Shown here: positions 51,157 through 59,249 of the stretch, in pieces
Numbering within the stretch: the first letter of the stretch is position 1
How the letters are laid out: every line of letters begins with the position of its first letter
Notes under the pieces: generated by a model
What the model was told of the DNA's origin: nothing
What the model saw: the letters and a program-made list of their open reading frames with translations, nothing else
Database searches by the model: none
Made by a program: the position numbers and the translations under genes
Origin: Pseudomonadota bacterium
GTDB lineage: Bacteria; Pseudomonadota; Alphaproteobacteria; Rhizobiales; Phreatobacteraceae
Assembly: GCA_020161695.1 (NCBI GenBank)
Contig: JAIUOO010000020.1
Location: forward strand, 1-64,000
DNA length: 64,000 bases
Direction of reading: 5' to 3'

Positions 51157-52292
51157 TCGATCACGATGCTGGGCGGCGGCTTGATCGTCACGTCGCCCGT
51201 GCCGGTGAGGCTTGCCCAGACCTGCCGCGCGATATCGCGATAGACGAGCGTGTGCGGGCTATCTGGCTCGGTCGCAACGATCGGCTGACCGGAATCGGAG
51301 CGTTCCCGCAGCTTCATGTCGAGCGGCACTTCGCCGAGGAACGGCACCTTGAGCCGCTCGGCCTCGCGCCGCGCGCCGCCATGGCCGAAAATGTCGTAGC
51401 GGTTGCCGGTATCGGGCGCGATGAAATAGCTCATGTTCTCGACGATGCCGAGAATCGGCACCTCGGTCTTGCGGAACATGGCGACGCCGCGCCTGGCGTC
51501 GATCAGGGCAAGGTCCTGCGGCGTCGAGACGATCACGGCCCCGGCGAGCGGGGTCGCCTGCGCCATGGTCAGCTGCGCGTCGCCGGTACCGGGCGGCATG
51601 TCCACCACCAGCACGTCGAGCTCACCCCAGGCGACCTCGCGCAGCATCTGCGTGATGGCGCTCATCACCATCGGTCCGCGCCAGACCATCGGCGTCTCTT
51701 CCTCGACCATGAAGCCGATAGACATGACCTTGACGCCGTAGCCCTCGAGCGGGGCGAGGGTCCGCCCCTGGACCACGCGCGGCTTGCCCGACAGGCCGAA
51801 CAGCTTCGGCATGGACGGGCCATAGATGTCGGCGTCGAGAATTCCGACCTTGCGGCCGTCCGCCGCCAGCGCCAGCGCGAGATTGGCGGCGGTCGTCGAT
51901 TTGCCGACGCCGCCCTTGCCCGAGGCGACGGCGATGACATGCTTCACGCCGGGCAGGGTCGCGGCCTTCGGCGTCGGCGGCTGGCTCGGCCGTCCCGGCG
52001 CGACATGCGGCTGGGTGGAGGGCGGCGGCCGCTGGCCCCGCTCCGCCGGCCGGTCCGCCGTCAGCGCGACGAGCGCCTGCCCGACGCCGGGAATGCCCGA
52101 TATGGCCGACTGCGCGGCGGCGCGCACGGGTTCCATGGCTGCGGCTTCGGTCGGGTCGATGCCGATCGACACCATGACCTTGTCGCCGTTGACGAGAATG
52201 TCGGAGAGCCGGCCCGAGGCCGTCAGCGTCTGCCCGCTCGTCGGCAGCCTCACCTTTTCCAGTGCGCGCGCGACTTCATCCCGTGTGACCAT
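51153..52292 (-). CDS. mrp: Mrp/ApbC/NBP35 iron-sulfur carrier P-loop ATPase
   Basis: 379 residues. The N-terminal 90 residues are a DUF59/MIP18-type domain, followed by a Pro-rich linker. The ATPase shows VASGKGGVGKSTTAANLALALA, DADIYGPSMPKL, VDMPPGTGDAQLT and GIVENMSYFIAPDTG. The CxxC usual in ApbC/NBP35 proteins is not evident. It carries or inserts iron-sulfur clusters in the cytoplasm. Its stop overlaps the TusA-like gene. Confidence 0.92.
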   Translation of the reverse strand: MVTRDEVARALEKVRLPTSGQTLTASGRLSDILVNGDKVMVSIGIDPTEAAAMEPVRAAAQSAISGIPGVGQALVALTADRPAERGQRPPPSTQPHVAPGRPSQPPTPKAATLPGVKHVIAVASGKGGVGKSTTAANLALALAADGRKVGILDADIYGPSMPKLFGLSGKPRVVQGRTLAPLEGYGVKVMSIGFMVEEETPMVWRGPMVMSAITQMLREVAWGELDVLVVDMPPGTGDAQLTMAQATPLAGAVIVSTPQDLALIDARRGVAMFRKTEVPILGIVENMSYFIAPDTGNRYDIFGHGGARREAERLKVPFLGEVPLDMKLRERSDSGQPIVATEPDSPHTLVYRDIARQVWASLTGTGDVTIKPPPSIVIE

Positions 52293-52358
52293 GATGCCCT
52301 CGACCGATCACCGGTCACATAGGGCATCGCGCAGGGGTGCGGAAGGGCTGGGAAGACT

Positions 52359-52823
52359 TCAGGGGCTGACAGTCAGGCGCAGGACATAGGCGTCGAGCGC
52401 CGGCGCGCGGTTGGCGGTGGACAGTTCGCGCGGCGGCGAGACGAGCTCGCCGAAGGCGACGAAGCGGCCCTGGACCGGCACGAAGGGCGCGGCGAGATGA
52501 GCGGCCGGCGACATGCGGAACGTCGGCGTGCCGGCTCCGACCGCCTCGACCTCGACCACCGGCGATCCCGCGCGCGGGCAGCCGGCTGCGCTGGCGCAGC
52601 GCCCGTCCGAGATCACCCGCGAGAACCTGAGCGTGATCTGGCGGCCGTTGGCGCCGGGCACCGAGACGCTTTCGCCGCCGCGGATCTCCACGCGCTGCAA
52701 TTCCTGCGACCGTGCCGAACCCGGCCCCGTCATCAGGAGCAGGACCGAGGAGGCGGCGAGGAACATCAGTGTTGGGGCAGCGATCATCGTGGCGTTCGCA
52801 AGAAAGCGAGGATCGAGGAACAT
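52359..52823 (-). CDS. Exported or membrane-anchored hypothetical protein
   Basis: 154 residues from the ATG at 52823, with GGAG 6 bases upstream. A long hydrophobic segment at residues 12-35 (IAAPTLMFLAASSVLLLM) is a signal anchor or signal peptide. The remainder is beta-rich: RVEIRGGESVSVPG, QITLRFSRVISDGRC and AYVLRLTVSP. Two Cys (RCASAAGC) are six residues apart. It looks like a small periplasmic beta-sandwich protein; no family recognised. Confidence 0.7.
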   Translation of the reverse strand: MFLDPRFLANATMIAAPTLMFLAASSVLLLMTGPGSARSQELQRVEIRGGESVSVPGANGRQITLRFSRVISDGRCASAAGCPRAGSPVVEVEAVGAGTPTFRMSPAAHLAAPFVPVQGRFVAFGELVSPPRELSTANRAPALDAYVLRLTVSP

Positions 52824-53127
52824 ATGCGACTCCGGATATTTCACCCGTGTGTCGCTGTGGCGGCCTGAATGGTTCAATCGCGAATATGGCGATCCGCGCG
52901 TGCCGCGCCCGGGGCCGCTCCCGTCACGAAATCGCGAGCCGGTGTCGCCACGGCAGCACGCGCATGGCTGTGCCGGCAAAAAGGCTGAAAAATCCGCAAA
53001 ACGCTTATTGGAGCCGCCATCGAGTCGTGTTAGCAGGCATCGCCAACCCTAAAGCGAGCCGCCGCCGTCCTTCTTGCCGAGTCGAGAGGGCCGAGACGGC
53101 TTTTCCCTCACCCGCGCGGAGTTGGCC
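52824..53127. promoter_or_regulatory. Upstream region of guaB
   Basis: About 300 bases without a gene between the divergent small protein and guaB. The part 52970-53020 is A-rich (GGCAAAAAGGCTGAAAAATCC, in pieces) and is the likely promoter area. I see no riboswitch-like fold. GGAG at 53118-53121 lies 6 bases before the guaB ATG. Confidence 0.4.
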
Positions 53128-54621
53128 ATGGCCCTCATCAAGACCTTCGAGGAAGCTCTTACCTTCGACGACGTGCTGCTGCGGCCCGGCCTGTCGGACG
53201 TGATGCCGGGCGATGTCGATGTGAAGAGCCGCATCACCCGCTCGATCTCCCTCAATATCCCCGTCATCTCCTCGGCGATGGACACCGTCACCGAGTACCG
53301 CATGGCGATCGCCATGGCGCAGGCGGGCGGCATCGGCGTCATCCACCGCAACCTCGACCCGGACGTGCAGGCCGATCATGTGCGGCAGGTGAAGCGGTTC
53401 GAGAGCGGCATGGTGCTGAACCCGATCACCATCCATCCCGACGAGACGCTGGCTGACGCCCAGGCGCTGATGAAGAAGCACAACTTCTCCGGCTTCCCCG
53501 TGGTCGAGCGCGGTCCCAACGGCAAGGCCGGCAAGCTGGTCGGCATCCTCACCAACCGCGACGTCCGCTTCGCGACCCGCCCCGACCAGCCGGTATCGGA
53601 GCTGATGACCAAGGACCGGCTGGTGACGGTCGGCGAGGGCGTCACCCAGGAGGAGGCCAAGCGCCTCCTGCACCAGTTCCGCATCGAGAAGCTGCTGGTC
53701 GTCGACGAGCACTATCGCTGCACCGGCCTGATCACCGTGAAGGACATCGAGAAGCAGGTCGCCAATCCCAATGCCTGCAAGGACGAGCAGGGCCGCCTGC
53801 GCGTCGCCGCCGCCACCACGGTCGGCGAGCAGGGCTTCGAGCGCACCGAGCTGCTGATCGATGCCGGTGTCGACCTCGTGGTGGTCGATACCGCCCACGG
53901 TCATTCCCAGAAGGTTCTGGACCAGGTGACGCGCATCAAGCGCCTGTCCAACAAGGTTCAGGTCGTCGCCGGCAACGTCGCGACCGGCGCCGCGACCAGG
54001 GCGCTGATCGATGCCGGCGCCGACGCCATCAAGGTCGGCATCGGCCCGGGCTCGATCTGCACGACGCGGATCGTCGCCGGCGTCGGCGTGCCGCAGCTCA
54101 CCGCCATCATGGAGAGCGTCGAGGCGGCGCAGGCTTCCGGCACTCCGGTCATCGCCGATGGCGGCATCAAATTCTCGGGCGATCTCGCCAAGGCGCTCGC
54201 CGCCGGCGCCGAAGTCGCCATGATCGGCGGCCTGCTCGCCGGCACCGACGAGGCCCCCGGCGAGGTCTATCTGTGGCAGGGACGCTCCTACAAGAGCTAT
54301 CGCGGCATGGGCTCCGTCGGCGCGATGGCGCGCGGCTCGGCCGACCGTTACTTCCAGGCCGAGGTGAAGGACACGCTGAAACTGGTGCCGGAGGGCATCG
54401 AGGGGCAGGTCGCCTACAAGGGGCCGGTGAATACGGTCGTCCACCAGCTCGTCGGCGGCCTGCGCGCCGCCATGGGCTATACCGGCGCGAAGGATCTGGC
54501 CGATTTCCGCACCAAGACCGAATTCGTCCGCATTTCGGGCGCGGGCCTGCGCGAGAGCCACGTCCACGACGTGACGATCACCCGCGAGAGCCCGAACTAT
54601 CCGAATGGCGGGCGGGTCTGA
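53128..54621 (+). CDS. guaB: IMP dehydrogenase
   Basis: 497 residues from the ATG at 53128. TFDDVLLRPG opens the barrel. Residues about 95-210 hold two CBS domains (MKKHNFSGFPVV, LLHQFRIEKLLVV). The catalytic loop is GIGPGSICTTRIVAGVG with Cys311, and GMGSVGAMARGS is the IMP-binding flap region. It converts IMP to XMP, the first step of GTP synthesis. The next step, guaA, is 4.6 kb downstream. Confidence 0.97.
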   Translation: MALIKTFEEALTFDDVLLRPGLSDVMPGDVDVKSRITRSISLNIPVISSAMDTVTEYRMAIAMAQAGGIGVIHRNLDPDVQADHVRQVKRFESGMVLNPITIHPDETLADAQALMKKHNFSGFPVVERGPNGKAGKLVGILTNRDVRFATRPDQPVSELMTKDRLVTVGEGVTQEEAKRLLHQFRIEKLLVVDEHYRCTGLITVKDIEKQVANPNACKDEQGRLRVAAATTVGEQGFERTELLIDAGVDLVVVDTAHGHSQKVLDQVTRIKRLSNKVQVVAGNVATGAATRALIDAGADAIKVGIGPGSICTTRIVAGVGVPQLTAIMESVEAAQASGTPVIADGGIKFSGDLAKALAAGAEVAMIGGLLAGTDEAPGEVYLWQGRSYKSYRGMGSVGAMARGSADRYFQAEVKDTLKLVPEGIEGQVAYKGPVNTVVHQLVGGLRAAMGYTGAKDLADFRTKTEFVRISGAGLRESHVHDVTITRESPNYPNGGRV

Positions 54622-54630
54622 CGCACGCCC

Positions 54631-54786
54631 CTAGCGGCCGCGTCGCTCGAGTTCCGTCTTCGGATCGACAATGCGCGGTGCCGGGCGGGTTTCGTCCACC
54701 TGTGCGCGCGGCTGGGCGCAGGCGGCAAGCGCCAGGGTCGGAATGGCCGCGACAACGAGGCGGCGGCTGATCGAGACAAGGGTCAT
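54631..54786 (-). CDS. Small lipoprotein
   Basis: 51 residues from the ATG at 54786, with GGAG 7 bases upstream. The signal and lipobox are VVAAIPTLALAAC, so the mature protein is about 29 residues anchored by a lipidated Cys. The rest is charged (RPAPRIVDPKTELERRGR). It converges on guaB with 9 bases between stops. Function unknown. Confidence 0.65.
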   Translation of the reverse strand: MTLVSISRRLVVAAIPTLALAACAQPRAQVDETRPAPRIVDPKTELERRGR

Positions 54787-54824
54787 GAGGGGCTCCGGGT
54801 TGGCGCCCCCAGTTCCAGACACAA

Positions 54825-54852
54825 AAATGGCCCGGGCGAGGCCGGGCCATTT
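54825..54852 (-). terminator. Intrinsic terminator
   Basis: AAATGGCCCGG and CCGGGCCATTT form a perfect 11-bp stem with a 6-base loop, and the minus strand continues into TTTTTG. It ends the gene at 54873. Confidence 0.85.
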
Positions 54853-54872
54853 CCTGTTTGAAGCGTGGCTGC

Positions 54873-55274
54873 TTAGTTGCAGACGCGCACGCGGCGCGGC
54901 TCCGGGCCCCACGGGGTGTCGACCCAGCGGCGCTCGACCCAGCACTCGCGATAGGCCGGGGCGGAGGCAGCAGCGGCAGCACCGCCGATGATCAGCGCGG
55001 CGGCGCCGAGACCGACGGCGGCGCCCGGACCCCAGCCGCGGCCGTGGCGATGACCATGCCGGTGACCGTGGCGGAAGCCGTGGCGAGGGCCACCGCGGAA
55101 ACCACCGCGACGCTGCATTTCAACCGGCGATGCATGGTCCATCACCGGCGAGGTGATGGCCGAGCGGGTCGCCGACGAAGCCTGGGCCGAAGCGGGGGCC
55201 AGGACGGTGAAGCCGAGAGCGAGAGCGCCAATGGCAGCCGTCGCGGCCAGATTCCTGAAGGATGTAAGACGCAT
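54873..55274 (-). CDS. Secreted Arg/His/Gly-rich protein with Cys-W-DTP-GP-RR-Cys tail
   Basis: 133 residues from the ATG at 55274, with GGGGAGA 7 bases upstream. A signal peptide ends near SAQA. A GRGG/His-rich part (RHGFRHGHRHGHRHG) is followed by a hydrophobic Gly/Ala helix (GAAALIIGGAAAA). The tail has Cys, then WVDTPWGP, RR and a final Cys-Asn. The same tail and layout recur in the protein at 55989. Probably an envelope protein; function unknown. Confidence 0.75.
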   Translation of the reverse strand: MRLTSFRNLAATAAIGALALGFTVLAPASAQASSATRSAITSPVMDHASPVEMQRRGGFRGGPRHGFRHGHRHGHRHGRGWGPGAAVGLGAAALIIGGAAAAASAPAYRECWVERRWVDTPWGPEPRRVRVCN

Positions 55275-55465
55275 GTGTGGTCTCCCCAAAACTCGAGGCG
55301 GAAGATCTGCCTTCCGCTGAACGCCGGCGCGCGAGTCGCGCCGTTAGGCGGCATCGAACCGATGAAATCGGGTATTTCCTTGACCAACCTCCCTGTATAA
55401 TGATCGGTTCCCTAGCGACACACCAGACAAATCGCCGCATAGCGGGAATGTAGGGAGAAAAATCG

Positions 55466-55894
55466 GTGGGTTTGATGAATCCGAGTGGAGCCTCGCTTGT
55501 TTGGCCTTTGCTGGCGCAAGTCGGCTGGACCATCGCAATCCTTCTCACCATGGGCTTCTTCAGGCGCAAGGCCCTGTATCGACGTGAAGTGAAACTGAAG
55601 GAAATCGCTCTGTCGGGCGAAGCGTGGCCGACACGTGCAAAGCAGGCCGCCAACAACTTTTCGAACCAGTTCGAGACGCCCGTCCTGTTCTACGTGCTGG
55701 TCATCATGGCGATCCATGTCGGCGCCACCGGCTGGCTGATGACCACGCTCGCCTGGGCTTTCGTCGTCACGCGCATTGGCCATTCCTTCATTCACATCGG
55801 CTCGAACGATCTGCGGTTCCGTTCCGGCATCTTTTTCCTCGGCTGCTTCGTGCTGATGGCCATGCTGGTCGGCGTGTTGATCGCCGCGCTCTGA
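55466..55894 (+). CDS. MAPEG-family membrane protein
   Basis: 142 residues from a GTG at 55466, with GGGAGA 7 bases upstream; an ATG at 55475 is possible. Four membrane helices are visible. NNFSNQFETPVLFYVLVIMA is the MAPEG core with Asn and Glu, and RIGHSFIHIGSNDLRFR is the second block. MAPEG proteins include microsomal glutathione transferases; the bacterial ones are largely uncharacterised. It lies between the two tail-motif proteins. Confidence 0.85.
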   Translation: MGLMNPSGASLVWPLLAQVGWTIAILLTMGFFRRKALYRREVKLKEIALSGEAWPTRAKQAANNFSNQFETPVLFYVLVIMAIHVGATGWLMTTLAWAFVVTRIGHSFIHIGSNDLRFRSGIFFLGCFVLMAMLVGVLIAAL

Positions 55895-55926
55895 CGGCGG
55901 GCGAGCCGGCGCGGGAAGGGGAAAAA

Positions 55927-55950
55927 GGCCCCGGTCGCAGGACCGGGGCC
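55927..55950 (-). terminator. Intrinsic terminator
   Basis: GGCCCCGGTC, loop GCAG, GACCGGGGCC: a perfect 10-bp stem, followed on the minus strand by TTTTTC. It terminates the gene at 55989 and may also serve the MAPEG gene. Confidence 0.85.
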
Positions 55951-55988
55951 AAGTTGGGAACGGGAGGCATGCACTGCGGGCTGCGGCC

Positions 55989-56339
55989 TTACCAGGCGCA
56001 GACGTTCACAAGGCGGCGAACCGGGCCGTAGGGCGTGTCGGTCCAGCGGTAGCGGTAGCAGCTCGACCCGACCACGGCGACGCCGAGACCCGCACCGACC
56101 CAGTGGCCATGGCGCCAGAAGCCGTGGCGATGATGGTGGTGATGGCGATGGAAGCCATGGCGATGGCCGAGATGCAGATGGCGTCCGCCGAAATGCCGGC
56201 CGCCGCCGAAGTGCATCCCGCCGCCGCGGTGGAAGCCGCCGCCGCCCCGGAAGCCGCGGGCTTCGGCATCGGTGGTGGCGAACATGCCGAGACCGGCAAC
56301 GGCGACGCCTGCGAGAGCAAGAGACTTGAGAGCGTTCAT
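55989..56339 (-). CDS. Secreted Gly/His-rich protein with Cys-W-DTP-GP-RR-Cys tail
   Basis: 116 residues from the ATG at 56339, with AAGGA 7 bases upstream. The signal peptide MNALKSLALAGVAVAGLG runs to TDAEA. Next are FRGGGGFHRGGG and a very His-rich part (HRHGFHRHHHHHRHG). A short hydrophobic segment precedes Cys, RWTDTPYGP, RR and VNVC. It is a divergent paralogue of the protein at 54873. The His-rich part suggests metal binding. Confidence 0.75.
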   Translation of the reverse strand: MNALKSLALAGVAVAGLGMFATTDAEARGFRGGGGFHRGGGMHFGGGRHFGGRHLHLGHRHGFHRHHHHHRHGFWRHGHWVGAGLGVAVVGSSCYRYRWTDTPYGPVRRLVNVCAW

Positions 56340-56588
56340 GGTGAGGTCCTTGGGTTCGGGGAAGGATGTCACCCCTTCGGCAATGGGTGGCTGCCGTTGG
56401 CGCCAAGGTTCAATCGCCCGCGATTTTTTTCGCCTGACCAATGCGGACTGCGAGGGCGCGGCGTGTGAGGACCCGCTGCCGCGCAAGGAACGATCAACCA
56501 TGGCGCCGCATAAGGCGGGAATTTCAGCAAATCCGATCGACCGAATTAGCCGGCCATTGACGCTTCGGGCGCACATTCGCCCGCGCAA

Positions 56589-57845
56589 ATGCCCTCATTC
56601 CCGCCGGTCAGGATGCAGGACATCAAGGTCACCGCTGACGACATTGCGAAGGCCCAGGCCAGCCCGCGCTGGAATCTGGTCTTTCCCGAGCCGTTGGAAA
56701 GCCGCTTCGACGCCGACCTGGGCGTGCGGCGCGCCAAGCTGCTGCGCCTCGTCAGCGTGCGCACGGTGGTCGTCTACAATTCCTTCCTCGTCGGCGATTA
56801 TTTCCTCGCGAACGACACGTTCGCCCTGGCGCTGGTCATCCATCTGGCGCTGGTCACGCCCTGGATGATCGTCGCCTCGCTGCTGCTGGACCGCCCGCTC
56901 GGCGCGGTCGCGCGCAACCTGATCATCACATCGGTGCCGGCGTCGATGATCGCGGGCATCCTCGCCATCTTCCTTGTCTCCACCGACCCGCTGGCGAACC
57001 ACTATCAGTATTTCGTCGTGATCGTGCTGATCTACGCCAATGCGGTCCTGCGGCCGGCCTATTCCTATGCGCTGGGCCTCTCCGTGATCACTGCGATCGT
57101 CCACGGCGCCGCCTGCTATATCGACAGCGGCATGCCGAACGCCGCCGCGGCGGCCGCCTCCTACGGTCTGGTCATCGCCGCGTGGGTCTCGCTGATCGCC
57201 AACTACAATATCGAGCGCGACGTCCGTCGCTCCTACCTCCTGCGGCTTAAGGACAATCTCGTCGCCAAGGACCTGCGCCGGACAGCCGACGACCTGCAGC
57301 GCATCTCCCATGTCGATGCCCTGACCGGGCTCGCCAACCGCCGGGGCGTCGATGTGCGCGCCGCAGCGCTGTTCGCCGGCGCCGAGGCCAGCCGGCGGCC
57401 CTTCGCCGTGCTGATGATCGATGTCGATCACTTCAAGGGCTTCAACGACAGCTACGGACATCCCGAGGGCGACCGCTGCCTGTCGCTTGCGGGTGCTGCC
57501 ATTCGCGAAGCCGTTCGCGACGGGGTCGATATCGTCGGCCGTTATGGCGGCGAGGAGTTCATCGCGATCCTGCCCGATGCGGACATGCTGGACGGGGTGC
57601 TTGTCGCCGAGCGCATGCGCCGGCTGGTGGAGGCTCTTTCCATCTGCCACGAGCACAGCCATGCCGGCATCGTCACCATCAGCATCGGCGTCGGGACGGG
57701 CCGCTTTGGAGAGGCCGAGAGCCTGAGAGCCGCCATAGCCGCGGCCGATGCGGCGCTCTATGCGGCCAAGGCGGCCGGCCGCAACTGTGTCCGCCCGCCC
57801 GCCGGCAACAGCGTGACCGCATTCCAGCCCGTGCGGGTCGCCTGA
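56589..57845 (+). CDS. Membrane-bound diguanylate cyclase (GGDEF)
   Basis: 418 residues. Six or so N-terminal helices (residues about 60-215) form a membrane sensor of unknown type. A GGDEF domain follows: DALTGLANRRG, LMIDVDHFKGFNDSYGH and GRYGGEEF, so it is probably active in making cyclic di-GMP. The inhibitory I-site upstream is DGVD instead of RxxD. The start could also be the ATG at 56613. It stands alone, divergent from the small His-rich gene. Confidence 0.9.
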   Translation: MPSFPPVRMQDIKVTADDIAKAQASPRWNLVFPEPLESRFDADLGVRRAKLLRLVSVRTVVVYNSFLVGDYFLANDTFALALVIHLALVTPWMIVASLLLDRPLGAVARNLIITSVPASMIAGILAIFLVSTDPLANHYQYFVVIVLIYANAVLRPAYSYALGLSVITAIVHGAACYIDSGMPNAAAAAASYGLVIAAWVSLIANYNIERDVRRSYLLRLKDNLVAKDLRRTADDLQRISHVDALTGLANRRGVDVRAAALFAGAEASRRPFAVLMIDVDHFKGFNDSYGHPEGDRCLSLAGAAIREAVRDGVDIVGRYGGEEFIAILPDADMLDGVLVAERMRRLVEALSICHEHSHAGIVTISIGVGTGRFGEAESLRAAIAAADAALYAAKAAGRNCVRPPAGNSVTAFQPVRVA

Positions 57846-57927
57846 GGCACCGCAAGCCTTGCGGTAACGCCGCCGATCCGTCTAACAGAACGGCCTTGCG
57901 GGGCGAGGGCGCCTCGCCGGAGCTGCC

Positions 57928-59232
57928 GTGACCCCTTCCGCCCGCCTCACCGCCGCCATCGAGGTTCTCGCCGATATCGAGGGCCGCCGCCGGCCGGCGC
58001 CCGATGCCTTGAAGGACTGGGGCCTCGCGCACCGGTTCGCCGGCTCCAAGGACCGCGCCGCCATTGCCAGCCTCGTCTATGACGCGTTGCGCCGGAAGGC
58101 GTCGAGCGCGCATGTGATGGGCGAGGCGACACCGCGCGCCGTCCTCCTCGGCTCCCTTGCGCTGGCGCGCGGGCTCGATGCCGCCGCCATCGCCGCTCTC
58201 TGCACCGGCGAGCGCTTCGCGCCCGAGCAGCTGTCCAAGGCCGAGCAGAAGCGCCTGAAGGCGCTGAAGCTCGACGATGCTCCCGCCCACATTGCCGGCG
58301 ACTTCCCGGAATGGCTTGCCGGCGATCTCGAGGCCGCCTTCGGCGAGGGCCTCGTCGCCGAGATGCAGGCGCTCAGCCAGCGCGCGCCGATCGATATCCG
58401 CGTCAACACGCTGAAGACCGAGCGCGCGCGCATCGTTCCCGAACTCGCCCATCTCCACCCCGAAATCACCCCGCACGCGCCGACGGGCCTGCGTTTCTCC
58501 GCCGGCGAGGATGGCCGCGGCCCGACATTGCAGGTGACGCCCGAGTTCCTGAAGGGGCAGTTCGAAATACAGGACGAGGGCTCGCAGATCGTCGCGGCGC
58601 TGGCCGGCGCGGCGCCGGGCCTCCAGGTGGTCGATCTCTGCGCCGGCGGCGGCGGCAAGACGCTGGAGCTTGCGGCCCTGATGGACAATTCCGGCCAGAT
58701 CTACGCGACCGACGCCGATGCCCGCCGGCTCGCGCCGATCCACGACCGCCTCGCGCGCGCGGGCGCGCGCAATGTGCAGGTGCGCACCCCGAAGGGCCGG
58801 GGCGACGAGCCGCTCGCCGATCTGGCGGGCAGGATCGATCTCGTGCTCGTCGATGCGCCCTGCACCGGCATCGGCACCTGGCGGCGCAATCCCGACACCA
58901 AATGGCGCGTGCGCCCCGGCGCGCTCGACGAGCGCATGAAGGAACAGGACCTCGTGCTCGCGCGCGCGGCCGCGCTCGTGAAGCCCGGCGGCCGCATCTG
59001 CTACATCACCTGCTCGGTCATCCCGCGCGAGAACGACGAGCGCGTCGCCGCCTTCCTCGACGCGAATGCCGGTTTCGCATCGGTCGATCCGCGCGAGATT
59101 CTGGCGCTGGCGCCCGACACGCTGTCGGAGCGCGACGATCTGGTCTCGCCGCGCGGGTTCGGCATCCAGCTGTCGCCCCTGCGAACCGGCACCGACGGCT
59201 TCTATTGCGCGATCTTGCAGCGCAAAGGCTGA
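57928..59232 (+). CDS. RsmB/NOP-family RNA (cytosine-5) methyltransferase
   Basis: 434 residues from a GTG at 57928, with GGAG 5 bases upstream. An N-terminal NusB-like part is followed by the methylase: DLCAGGGGKTLELAAL (SAM), DAPCTGIGTWRRNPDTKW (Cys312) and ITCSVIPREND (Cys362), the two catalytic Cys. It likely modifies 16S rRNA. It sits 17 bases upstream of guaA, an arrangement common in Rhizobiales. Confidence 0.92.
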   Translation: MTPSARLTAAIEVLADIEGRRRPAPDALKDWGLAHRFAGSKDRAAIASLVYDALRRKASSAHVMGEATPRAVLLGSLALARGLDAAAIAALCTGERFAPEQLSKAEQKRLKALKLDDAPAHIAGDFPEWLAGDLEAAFGEGLVAEMQALSQRAPIDIRVNTLKTERARIVPELAHLHPEITPHAPTGLRFSAGEDGRGPTLQVTPEFLKGQFEIQDEGSQIVAALAGAAPGLQVVDLCAGGGGKTLELAALMDNSGQIYATDADARRLAPIHDRLARAGARNVQVRTPKGRGDEPLADLAGRIDLVLVDAPCTGIGTWRRNPDTKWRVRPGALDERMKEQDLVLARAAALVKPGGRICYITCSVIPRENDERVAAFLDANAGFASVDPREILALAPDTLSERDDLVSPRGFGIQLSPLRTGTDGFYCAILQRKG

Positions 59233-59249
59233 TCCTTTAGGGGCTTTCC

